Translations under genes and position numbers: made by a program
Shown: piece after piece, positions 52,255 through 61,623 of the stretch
How positions within the stretch are numbered: position 1 is the first letter of the stretch
Layout of the letters: the number at the start of each line of letters is the position of its first letter
Notes under the pieces: model-generated
Database searches by the model: none
The model's input: the letters and a program-made list of their open reading frames with translations, nothing else
What the model was told of the DNA's origin: nothing
Source of the DNA: Pseudomonadota bacterium
GTDB lineage: Bacteria > Pseudomonadota > Gammaproteobacteria > Xanthomonadales > Xanthomonadaceae
Reading direction: 5' to 3'
DNA length: 64,000 nucleotides
Assembly (NCBI GenBank): GCA_021821195.1
Contig: JAKACT010000002.1
Location: 1-64,000, forward strand

Positions 52255-52407
52255 TCAGCACTTCATGTCCTTGCAGTCCTGGGCCTTATCCGAGACCTTT
52301 TCACCAGCCTTCTGGACGTCCTTGCCCGCACCGGCAATGGTGTTGCAGGCGGTCAAGGCCATGCTGGAGAACAGGACCAGCATCAGTAGGGTAAGCAAGC
52401 GCTTCAT
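52255..52407 (-). CDS. Entericidin-like small lipoprotein (copy 2)
   Basis: The protein has 50 residues with a signal peptide ending in LTAC and mature NTIAGAGKDVQKAGEKVSDKAQDCKDMKC. The Cys-containing tail sets it apart from copy 1. The shared core CNTIAGAGKD shows a duplication. The Met chosen is the one starting the signal peptide (MKRLLTLLML) with GGAGG upstream; an in-frame ATG ten codons earlier is less likely. Between 52142 and 52254 a hairpin CGCCCGCT/AGCGGGCG lies after this gene, without a T-run. Confidence 0.85.
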   Translation of the reverse strand: MKRLLTLLMLVLFSSMALTACNTIAGAGKDVQKAGEKVSDKAQDCKDMKC

Positions 52408-52515
52408 GGAGCCTCCTTCGCCGTGGGGTGCGGCCATTTACCCGGTTGCCGCGTGAAGCAGGCGTGCATGCCGGACGCGCCAGCCCAACCCTGGATGAAC
52501 ACCACGCATGGGCAC

Positions 52516-52995
52516 CTAATCGCGTTGCCGCGGTATCACCGTGATCCGGCCATTGGTTTCGAGCAGGGCGAGGCGGACGTCGCCAATGTCGTCGATGTTG
52601 TTCATCCGCAATGCTTCGGCGAAGTCGTCGTGGCTGACCAGCTCGCGCCGCAGCACCTGCCTGAACACCTTGCCATCGCGGGCCAGCACCACTGGCTCGC
52701 CCTCGACCCAGCGCTCCACCCTGCGGTTGCGCGAGGTCTGCCACGCCACCAGGTAGTTGAGCGCGATCAGGGTGGTGGCCATGATCGCCGCGCCGGTCAG
52801 CGAGTTGTCGCCGCCGTTGATGCCGTTCTGCACCGCATTGCCGATCAGGATCAGCAATACCAGGTCGAACGGGGTGAACTGCCCCACCGCGCGCTTGCCG
52901 GAGACCCGCACCAACACCATCACCAGCACGTAGACCACACAGGCCCGCAGCACGAAATGCCACCACGGCGCGGACAACTGGAACAACTCGTTCAT
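52516..52995 (-). CDS. DUF421 (YetF-like) membrane protein
   Basis: The protein has 159 residues with three N-terminal transmembrane helices (about 13-35, 43-60 and 65-88). A soluble tail follows with VLARDGKVFRQVLRRELVSHDDFAEALRMNNIDDIGDVRLALLETNGRITVIPR. This is the DUF421/YetF pattern. The 'RxSGKRAVGQF' turn and VSHDDFxEALR are conserved. Function is unknown, perhaps a sporulation- or stress-related envelope protein in distant relatives. The start MNELFQLS follows GGAGGAATCCAC. Confidence 0.88.
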   Translation of the reverse strand: MNELFQLSAPWWHFVLRACVVYVLVMVLVRVSGKRAVGQFTPFDLVLLILIGNAVQNGINGGDNSLTGAAIMATTLIALNYLVAWQTSRNRRVERWVEGEPVVLARDGKVFRQVLRRELVSHDDFAEALRMNNIDDIGDVRLALLETNGRITVIPRQRD

Positions 52996-53068
52996 GTGGA
53001 TTCCTCCGCGGATTGCCCGCATGCCACATTAGCAACGCACGGCCCGCATGAAATCCGCATGGATCCAA

Positions 53069-53182
53069 GCCCCCTTTAGTAAAGGGGGCGCGCCGACAGG
53101 CGCGGGGATTTGGAAGCCACCGGCATGGGGCCCAAGGTTTGCGCAGCAAACTTTGGGTTTTTGCGGCCGCCAAAAGGCGGCC
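53069..53182. repeat. Cluster of three inverted repeats next to the sX13-like RNA
   Basis: GCCCCCTTT-AGT-AAAGGGGGC lies at 53069-53089. CCCAAGGTTTGC/GCAAACTTTGGG lies at 53131-53142 and 53146-53157, with one G-T pair, followed by TTTTT on the plus strand. GGCCGCC-AAAA-GGCGGCC lies at 53165-53182. The middle one reads as a plus-strand terminator although no plus-strand gene precedes it. With the RNA that follows, the whole 444-bp gap 52996-53439 is structured and non-coding. Confidence 0.75.
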
Positions 53183-53184
53183 AC

Positions 53185-53312
53185 AAAAAAGCCCCGCAGC
53201 CAGGGGGGACTGCGGGGCCGGGGAAGGCCGGTTGGGGAGGACCTGCACCTTCCGGTTGATCACACCAGGGGAGGGGTAGTGATCGGCAACAGGCGTTGCA
53301 CCTGTTGCGAGC
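53185..53312 (-). ncRNA. sX13-like small RNA
   Basis: On the minus strand a transcript of about 120 nt would start near 53312 and end at a strong terminator. In order, hairpins are GCAACAGG/CCTGTTGC (53286-53308) and GATCAC/GTGATC (53258-53284), whose loop contains TACCCCTCCCCTGG. Next is GGAAGG/CCTTCC (53222-53253), with CCTCCCC in its interior, and last the terminator GCCCCGCAG/CTGCGGGGC (53191-53218) with C-rich loop and TTTTTT. Three C-rich loops, the length and the place between polA and a membrane-protein gene fit the Xanthomonas sX13 RNA, known to act on G-rich mRNA leaders. TATAGC near 53314-53319 may be the -10 box. Confidence 0.75.
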
Positions 53313-53439
53313 TATATGACCACTTCCAACATGGATGGTTCGTGAAGATTCGGGTTAAGAAACTGTTGGGTTCAGGAATGATTCATTGCAATTCCGCGGA
53401 AGCCGTCAAAACTCGCGCCAGTTCACGGTTTCCCGCTGC

Positions 53440-56220
53440 CTAGTGGGCCTCGTCCCAGTTGTCGCCCACCCCACTGTCCACCACCAGCGGCACCCGCAGG
53501 TCGGCCGCACCGGCCATCAGCGCCGGCACCCATTCCAACAGGGTCGGCACGAAATCGGCGTCGGCCTCGAACACCAGTTCGTCGTGCACCTGCAGGATCA
53601 TCAGCGCGCGGTCGCGCTTGTCGGACAGCCAGTCATCCACCCGCACCATCGCGCGCTTGATGATGTCGGCGGCGGTGCCCTGCATCGGTGCGTTGATCGC
53701 GGCGCGCTCGGCGCCGGCACGCTGGGCGGCGTTACGCGAATGGATGTAGTCCAGCGCCAGCCGGCGGCCGAACACGGTTTCAACAAAGCCGGCATCGCGC
53801 GCCTGTTGGCGGGTGCGCTCCATGTAGTCGCGCACGCCCGGATAGCGGCTGAAGTACAGCGCGATGTAGTCCTGCGCCTCGCCGCGGCCCACGCCCAGCT
53901 GCTTGGCCAGCCCGAATGCGCCCATGCCGTAGATCAGGCCGAAGTTGATCGCCTTGGCGGCGCGCCGCTCGTTGCCCGACACCTCGGCGATCGGCTTGCC
54001 GAACACCTCGGCGGCGGTGGCGCGGTGGATGTCGGCGCCCTCCGCGAACGCGCGCAGCAGCGCCGGGTCCTGCGACAGGTGGGCCATGATCCGCAGCTCG
54101 ATCTGCGAGTAGTCGCAGGCCACCAGCTTGCGGCCCGGCGGCGCGATGAAGGCGGTGCGGATGCGCCGCCCTTCATCACTGCGGATCGGGATGTTCTGCA
54201 GGTTGGGGTCGGACGACGACAGCCGCCCGGTGGCCGCGCCGGCCTGGTGGTAGCTGGTGTGCACGCGGCCGGTGTCGGGATTGACCATCTCCGGCAGCTT
54301 GTCGGTATAGGTGCTGCGCAGCTTGGCCAGCCCGCGGTATTCCAGGATCACCCGCGGCAGCTCGTGCTGGTCGGCGATCGCCTCCAGCGCTTCTTCGTTG
54401 GTCGAAGGCGCGCCACCCGGCGTCTTCACCAGCGCCGGCAGCTTCAGCTCGTCGAACAGCAGCACCCCCAGCTGCTTGGGCGAATCCAGGTTGAAGCTGC
54501 GGCCGGCCAGTTCGGTGGCCTGCTGCTGCGCGGCCAGCATGCGCCGCCCCAGCGCCGCCGACTGCCGGCGCAGTTCGTCGACATCGACCAGCACACCGTT
54601 CGCCTCCACCCGCGCCAGCACCGGCACCAGCGGCATCTCGATGTCGCGGTAGACCGCTTCCAGCGTCGGCTCGGCCTGCAGCTTCGCGCGCAGCACGCGG
54701 TGCAGGCGCAGGGTGATGTCGGCGTCCTCGGCGGCGTAGCGGGTGGCGTCGTCGATGGCGACCTGCGAGAACGGGATCTGCTTGGCGCCTTTGCCGGCCA
54801 CCGCTTCGTACTTGATGGTGTCGTAGCCGAGATGGCGCTTCGCCAGCGAGTCCATGTCGTGGCGGGCGATGCCGGCGCTGAGCACGAAGCTTTCGAGCAG
54901 GGTGTCGTCGGCGTAGCCGCGCACGTCGATGCCGTGCCGGCGCAGCACGTGCAGGTCGTACTTGCCGTGCTGGCCCAGCTTCTTCTTCGCCGGATCCGAC
55001 AGCAGCGGGCGCAGCGCATCCAGCACCTGCGCGCGCGAAAGCTGCGCGGGCGCGCCGGGATAGTCATGGCCCAGCGGCAGGTAGCAGGCCTTGCCCGGCT
55101 CGACGCTGAAGCTCAGGCCGACCAGATTGGCGCGTAGCGGATCGAGCGAATCGGTTTCGCTGTCGAAGGCGAACTCGTCGGCTGCCTGCAGTTTCGCGAC
55201 CCAGTCAGCGAGTTGCGCCTCGGTCAATACCGTTTCGTATTCGCCCGGCGCGGACAGCGCGGGGTCGATGTCCTCCAACGGCGCCGGCGAAGCCGCGACG
55301 AAACCGCCGCCGCGCGCGGCCCCCGGCTCCTTGTTCGCCACCGCGCCGGTCGCCGCGCCGCCTTCCAGCTCCTTCAGCGCCTGATTGAAGCCATAGCGGG
55401 CGTACAGCGTGCGCAGCGCCTCGGTATCGCGCTCGCGCAGCGCAAGGTCGGCCGGGGCCTGTGCCAGCGCCACGTCGGTCTTGATGGTGACCAGCTCGCG
55501 GTTCAGCGGCAGCCGCGCCAGCGCGGCGCGCAGGTTGTCGCCGATCTTGCCCTTGATCGCATCGGCATTGGCGATCACGCCGTCGAGGCTGCCGTATTCG
55601 GCCAGCCATTTGGCGGCGGTCTTCGGCCCGCACTTCTCCACCCCCGGCACGTTGTCGATGGTGTCGCCCATCAGCGACAGCAGGTCGACGATCTGGTCGG
55701 CGCGCACGCCGAACTTTTCGATCACCGCCGCATCCGAGTCCATCCGGCTGCCGCTCATGGTGTTGACCAGCGCCACCGGCCCCGCGCCGGCTGCCGGCTG
55801 CCGCACCAGCTGGGCGAAATCCTTGTCGCCGGTGGAAATGGTCACGGCCAGGCCCTGCGCCGCCGCCTGCAGCGCCAGCGTGCCGATCACGTCGTCGGCC
55901 TCCACCCCCGGCTCGCGCAGGATCGGGATGCCGAGCGCCGCCACGATCTCCAGCATCGGCTCGACCTGCGCGCGCAGCTCGTCGGGCATCGGCGGACGGT
56001 TGGCCTTGTAGTCGGGATACAGGTCATCGCGGAAAGTCTTGCCGGGCGCATCGACCACGAAGGCGATGTGCTCGGGCTTCTCCTTTAGGTGGCCGCGCAG
56101 CATGTTGACCACGCCGAACAGCGCGCCGGTCGGCTCGCCGGCCGCATTGGTCAGCGGCGGCAGCGCATGGAAGGCGCGGTAGAGGTAGGAGGAACCGTCG
56201 ATCAGCACGAGCTTCGTCAT
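53440..56220 (-). CDS. polA: DNA polymerase I
   Basis: The protein has 926 residues. The 5'-3' exonuclease covers about 1-290 (LIDGSSYLYRAFHALPPL, DAPGKTFRDDLYPDYKANRPPMPDELR, TGDKDFAQLV, GVEKCGPKTAAKWL). The 3'-5' exonuclease covers about 325-515 with intact FAFDSETDSLDP, so proofreading should work. The polymerase domain is at about 540-926 (DPNLQNIPIRSDEGRRIRTAFIAPPG, ADYSQIELRIMAHLS, RRAAKAINFGLIYGMGAFGLA, LQVHDELVFE). It acts in Okazaki fragment processing and repair. The linker around residues 285-310 is Ala/Gly-rich. The start sits 84 bp from a divergent ABC exporter gene. Confidence 0.98.
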   Translation of the reverse strand: MTKLVLIDGSSYLYRAFHALPPLTNAAGEPTGALFGVVNMLRGHLKEKPEHIAFVVDAPGKTFRDDLYPDYKANRPPMPDELRAQVEPMLEIVAALGIPILREPGVEADDVIGTLALQAAAQGLAVTISTGDKDFAQLVRQPAAGAGPVALVNTMSGSRMDSDAAVIEKFGVRADQIVDLLSLMGDTIDNVPGVEKCGPKTAAKWLAEYGSLDGVIANADAIKGKIGDNLRAALARLPLNRELVTIKTDVALAQAPADLALRERDTEALRTLYARYGFNQALKELEGGAATGAVANKEPGAARGGGFVAASPAPLEDIDPALSAPGEYETVLTEAQLADWVAKLQAADEFAFDSETDSLDPLRANLVGLSFSVEPGKACYLPLGHDYPGAPAQLSRAQVLDALRPLLSDPAKKKLGQHGKYDLHVLRRHGIDVRGYADDTLLESFVLSAGIARHDMDSLAKRHLGYDTIKYEAVAGKGAKQIPFSQVAIDDATRYAAEDADITLRLHRVLRAKLQAEPTLEAVYRDIEMPLVPVLARVEANGVLVDVDELRRQSAALGRRMLAAQQQATELAGRSFNLDSPKQLGVLLFDELKLPALVKTPGGAPSTNEEALEAIADQHELPRVILEYRGLAKLRSTYTDKLPEMVNPDTGRVHTSYHQAGAATGRLSSSDPNLQNIPIRSDEGRRIRTAFIAPPGRKLVACDYSQIELRIMAHLSQDPALLRAFAEGADIHRATAAEVFGKPIAEVSGNERRAAKAINFGLIYGMGAFGLAKQLGVGRGEAQDYIALYFSRYPGVRDYMERTRQQARDAGFVETVFGRRLALDYIHSRNAAQRAGAERAAINAPMQGTAADIIKRAMVRVDDWLSDKRDRALMILQVHDELVFEADADFVPTLLEWVPALMAGAADLRVPLVVDSGVGDNWDEAH

Positions 56221-56304
56221 CGGGCGATTCTAATGCCGCGACCGCGCGAAGGCAGGAACGGCGGACGCACGGCACAATGCGCTGCCCCGCCCGGAACGCC
56301 CCGC

Positions 56305-58149
<1,845 letters not shown>

Positions 58150-58202
58150 GCCGGCTGGCCACGCACGCGCATACTGAACCGACCACGCCCGAGGACACCG
58201 CC

Positions 58203-58484
58203 ATGCGCATCGCCCTGCCCCTTGCCCTGACGCTGGCGCTGGCCGCCTGCGCCACCGCCACGCCGGAAGAAATGCTCGCGCAAGGCGCGGTGCCGGCCAC
58301 CCGCACCGAAGCCAACGGCGACGTGGTCACCGAATACCGCAACGGCGGGCGCCTGACCATGGTCAAGGTGGTGCCAGCGCGCGGGCCCGCCTATTACATC
58401 TACGACCGCAACGGCGACGGCGTGGTCAACGACGCCGACGCCAATGGCGGGCCGATGACCTATTACAAGCTTTTCAGCTGGTAA
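58203..58484 (+). CDS. DUF2782-family lipoprotein
   Basis: The protein has 93 residues with a signal peptide and lipobox ALAAC (Cys16). EANGDVVTEYRNGGRLTMVKVVPARGPAYYIYDRNGDGVV is the DUF2782 core. Genes of this family are very often located next to polA, as here (separated by the ABC exporter). The Asp-rich tail NDADANGG resembles an EF-hand-like loop. Function is unknown. Confidence 0.85.
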   Translation: MRIALPLALTLALAACATATPEEMLAQGAVPATRTEANGDVVTEYRNGGRLTMVKVVPARGPAYYIYDRNGDGVVNDADANGGPMTYYKLFSW

Positions 58485-58496
58485 ACGCGCCGCGCA

Positions 58497-60683
58497 TCAC
58501 GCCGGCGTCAGGTTCGCGTACGCCAGCACCAGCCACTTCGAGCCGACCTCGTCGAAATTCACCTGCACGCGCGCGTGCGGGCCGCTGCCTTCCACGTCGG
58601 TGACGAAGCCGGTGCCGAACTTCGGATGGCGGACGTTGGCGCCCAGCCGCACCGGCGGCGCTTCCAGCGGGGCGTGGCCGAAGTCGCGGCGCGGCTGCGG
58701 GGCGAAGCCGCCGCGCGCGAAGCTGGGCTGCTGCTTCGGGCGGATCTCGCGCAGCAGCGGCTTCGGTATTTCGCGCAGGAAGCGCGACGGCAGGCCGTAC
58801 ATGTCGCTGCCGTGGATGCGGCGCGATTCGGCGTGGCACAGCACCAGCTGCTGGCGGGCGCGGGTGATGCCCACGTAAGCCAGCCGGCGCTCCTCGGCCA
58901 TGCGGCCCGGCTCCTCGGCCGAGCGCATGTTGGGGAACAACCCTTCCTCCAGCCCGACCAGGAACACCAGCGGGAACTCCAGGCCCTTGGCGCTGTGCAG
59001 GGTCATCAGCTGCACGCCGTCCTCGCCGGCTTGCGCCTGGCCCTCGCCGGCTTCCAGCGCGGCGTAGGCGAGGAAGGCGACCAGTTCCGGCATCGATGCG
59101 GCGTCTTCCTCGTCGCCGCGCACGAAGCGCGACGCCACCGACACCAGTTCGTCGAGGTTGTCCGTGCGCGAGTCTTGCTGGCCGCGCGACTCGTTTTCGT
59201 AATGCACGCGCAGGCCGGAGCGCGCCAGCGCGTGGTCGATCTTTTCCGCCAGCGGCATCGCCGCGGTTTCGCTGGCCAGTGCGTCGATCAGCTGCAGGAA
59301 GCCGGCCACCGCGTTGCGCGCGCGCGCGGCCAGCGTCGAGTGCTCGCACAGCCGGCGCGAGGCCCGCCACAGCGACTCGCGATGCTCGCGGGCGGCACGG
59401 CGGATCTCGTCCAGCGTACGGTCGCCGATGCCGCGCACCGGCGTGTTGACCGCACGTTCGAACGCCGCGTCGTCATCGCGGTTGGCCAGCAGGCGCAGGT
59501 AGGCCAGCGCGTCCTTGATCTCGGCGCGCTCGAAGAAGCGCATGCCGCCGTAGACGCGGTAGGGGATCTGCCGCTTCAGCAGCTCCTCTTCGAACGCGCG
59601 CGACTGCGCGTTGCTGCGATACAGGATGGCGGCGTCGCCGTGGCTGCCGCCGTCGCGCACCCACTGCGAGATCCGGTCCACCACGTAGGCGGCCTCGTCC
59701 ATCTCGTTGTAGGCGGCGTACAGGTCGATGGCCTCGCCTTCGCCGGCCTCCGTCCACAGGCGCTTGCCCAGGCGGTCGTCGTTGTGGGCGATCACCGCGT
59801 TGGCGGCATTGAGAATGTTGCTAGTGGAACGGTAGTTCTGCTCCAGCCGGATGGTCTGCGCGCCGGCGAAGTCGCGCAGGAAGCGCTGCACGTTCTCGAC
59901 CTTGGCGCCGCGCCAGCCGTAGATGGCCTGGTCGTCGTCACCGACCACGAACACCTGCCCTTCGCTGCCGGCCAGCAGGCGCACGAAGCCGTACTGGATG
60001 GCGTTGGTGTCCTGGAACTCGTCCACCAGGATCTGGCCGAAGCGGTGGCGGTAGTGCGCCAGCAACGCCGGGTTCTCGCGCAGCAGTTCGTGCGCGCGCA
60101 GCAGCAGCTCGGCGAAATCTACCAGCCCGGCGCGCTCGCAGCGTTCCTGGTAGGCGGCGTAGGCGCGCAGCAGGGCGTCGTTCCACGGGTCGTTCGCGGC
60201 CGGCTGGATGTGCTGCGGGCGGCGGCCCTCGTCCTTCTGCGCGTTGATCCACCACGCGATCTGGCGCGGCGGGAACTGGCCGTCGTCCAGCTCCAGCTGC
60301 TGCACCACGCGCTTGACCAGGCGCAGCTGGTCGTCCGAATCCAGCACCTGGAAGCCTTCCGGCAGCTTCGCCTCCTGCCAGTGCAGCCGCAACAGGCGGT
60401 GGGCCAGGCCGTGGAAGGTACCGATCCACGCGCCGCGCGGCTCGCCGCCCAGCTGCGCGGCGATGCGCGCGCGCATCTCGCCGGCGGCCTTGTTGGTGAA
60501 GGTCACCGCGAGGATGCCGTGCAGCGGCACCCCGAACACCTCGTGCAGCCAGGCGATGCGGTGGGTGAGGACACGGGTCTTGCCGGAGCCGGCGCCCGCC
60601 AGCACGAGGTAGTGCCCGGGCGCGGCGGAAACGGCCTCGCGCTGGGCCGGGTTCAGCCCATCGAGAAGGTGGGAAACATCCAT
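58497..60683 (-). CDS. uvrD: DNA helicase II, UvrD
   Basis: The protein has 728 residues. The Walker A segment AGAGSGKTRVL is at about 30-40, FTNKAAGEMRARI motif Ia, DEFQDTNAIQYGFV (motif II), VVGDDDQAIYGWRGA motif III, LEQNYRST motif IV, VNTPVRGIGDRTLDEI and LMTLHSAKGLEFPLVFLVG motif V, and ERRLAYVGITRARQ motif VI. It unwinds DNA 3'-5' in nucleotide-excision and mismatch repair. The C-terminal stretch RHPKFGTGFVTDVEGSG is a Tudor-like tail for RNA polymerase contact. The start is the ATG complementary to 60681-60683. Confidence 0.97.
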   Translation of the reverse strand: MDVSHLLDGLNPAQREAVSAAPGHYLVLAGAGSGKTRVLTHRIAWLHEVFGVPLHGILAVTFTNKAAGEMRARIAAQLGGEPRGAWIGTFHGLAHRLLRLHWQEAKLPEGFQVLDSDDQLRLVKRVVQQLELDDGQFPPRQIAWWINAQKDEGRRPQHIQPAANDPWNDALLRAYAAYQERCERAGLVDFAELLLRAHELLRENPALLAHYRHRFGQILVDEFQDTNAIQYGFVRLLAGSEGQVFVVGDDDQAIYGWRGAKVENVQRFLRDFAGAQTIRLEQNYRSTSNILNAANAVIAHNDDRLGKRLWTEAGEGEAIDLYAAYNEMDEAAYVVDRISQWVRDGGSHGDAAILYRSNAQSRAFEEELLKRQIPYRVYGGMRFFERAEIKDALAYLRLLANRDDDAAFERAVNTPVRGIGDRTLDEIRRAAREHRESLWRASRRLCEHSTLAARARNAVAGFLQLIDALASETAAMPLAEKIDHALARSGLRVHYENESRGQQDSRTDNLDELVSVASRFVRGDEEDAASMPELVAFLAYAALEAGEGQAQAGEDGVQLMTLHSAKGLEFPLVFLVGLEEGLFPNMRSAEEPGRMAEERRLAYVGITRARQQLVLCHAESRRIHGSDMYGLPSRFLREIPKPLLREIRPKQQPSFARGGFAPQPRRDFGHAPLEAPPVRLGANVRHPKFGTGFVTDVEGSGPHARVQVNFDEVGSKWLVLAYANLTPA

Positions 60684-60823
60684 CGCCCCATTCTACCGGT
60701 GCCGGTCACACCGCCGGCGCGCCTCGGACCCCGTTTCCCGGGCAGCGGCAGGGGCATGCGCGGCGACGGGCGGGTGTTCGCGCGACAGCATTCCCGGCCG
60801 CAGCGGCGTACGACGCCGGGCCG

Positions 60824-61435
60824 CTAATGCGCCTGCTTGCCGTTCGGCAGGCCGTGCATGAGCTTGTCGGTCCAGGCGATGCCCACGGCCGAGAAGATGA
60901 ACACGCAGTGGATGATGGTCTGCCACATCACCCCGGCCTCGGTGAAGCCGTTGCCAGGAGCGCCGAGGTCGCCGATTTCGATGAAGGTCTTCAGCAGGTG
61001 GATCGAGGAAATGCCGATGATCGCCATCGCCAGCTTGACCTTGAGCACGCTGGCGTTGACATGGCTGAGCCATTCCGGCTGGTCCGGATGGCCGTGCAAG
61101 CGCAACCGCGAGACGAAGGTCTCGTAGCCACCCACGATCACCATCACCAGCAGGTTGGAGATCATCACCACGTCGATCAGGCCGAGCACGATCAGCATGA
61201 TCACGATCTCGGCGCTCTTTTCAGGCTCCGTCGGCACCGCACCGTTCGCCACCGCCTCCACCGCGTGGCCGCCCAGGAACACCTGGTCGATCAGGTGCAC
61301 CAGCTCCACCCCGAACTGCCAGACATAGATCGCCTGCGCCACGATCAGGCCCAGGTACAGCGGCAGCTGCAGCCAGCGCGAGGAGAAGATCAGGGCGGCC
61401 AGGGGCGACAGGCGGGGGGTCTGGTCGGGCTGCAT
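60824..61435 (-). CDS. UPF0114 (YqhA-like) membrane protein
   Basis: The protein has 203 residues from MQPDQTPRLSPLAAL; ATG codons 10 and 19 codons upstream (61465, 61492) are also possible but have no better ribosome site. Four hydrophobic helices span about 15-38, 65-95, 130-155 and 170-195. SRWLQLPLYLGLIVAQ, VMISNLLVMVIVGGYETFVSRL and HVNASVLKVKLAMAIIGISSIHLLKTFI are typical of the YqhA/UPF0114 group. The C-terminal loop HGLPNGKQAH is usual. Function unknown. Confidence 0.87.
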   Translation of the reverse strand: MQPDQTPRLSPLAALIFSSRWLQLPLYLGLIVAQAIYVWQFGVELVHLIDQVFLGGHAVEAVANGAVPTEPEKSAEIVIMLIVLGLIDVVMISNLLVMVIVGGYETFVSRLRLHGHPDQPEWLSHVNASVLKVKLAMAIIGISSIHLLKTFIEIGDLGAPGNGFTEAGVMWQTIIHCVFIFSAVGIAWTDKLMHGLPNGKQAH

Positions 61436-61504
61436 CTGGGGGTCCGCGGGGAAAAGAGCGGGCATTGCAGCGGCTGGCGGGCCATGCGTCAACCGCGGCC
61501 GGGT

Positions 61505-61520
61505 TTGACAGCGCTGTCAA
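61505..61520. promoter_or_regulatory. LacI-type operator upstream of the sugar transporter
   Basis: TTGACAGCGCTGTCAA is a perfect 16-bp palindrome with the central CG typical of LacI-family sites. It lies 104 bp before the transporter start, and a LacI gene is encoded at the right end. The sequence resembles operators of sugar-responsive LacI proteins, but the regulon is not named. Confidence 0.75.
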
Positions 61521-61623
61521 GCTGGTTGTACAAGCGCGATGGATGGCAGCGCGCCCGCCGTGGGGATACGGGCGGTCGCGTCGCCCTACCCTTCAACCCC
61601 AGCAACCTCATCCGGCGGGCTCC

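Noticed and set aside
60684-60823. Possible small gene between uvrD and the YqhA-like gene
   Set aside because: No credible ribosome site or coding pattern is seen, and this GC-rich stretch seems to hold only the uvrD promoter.
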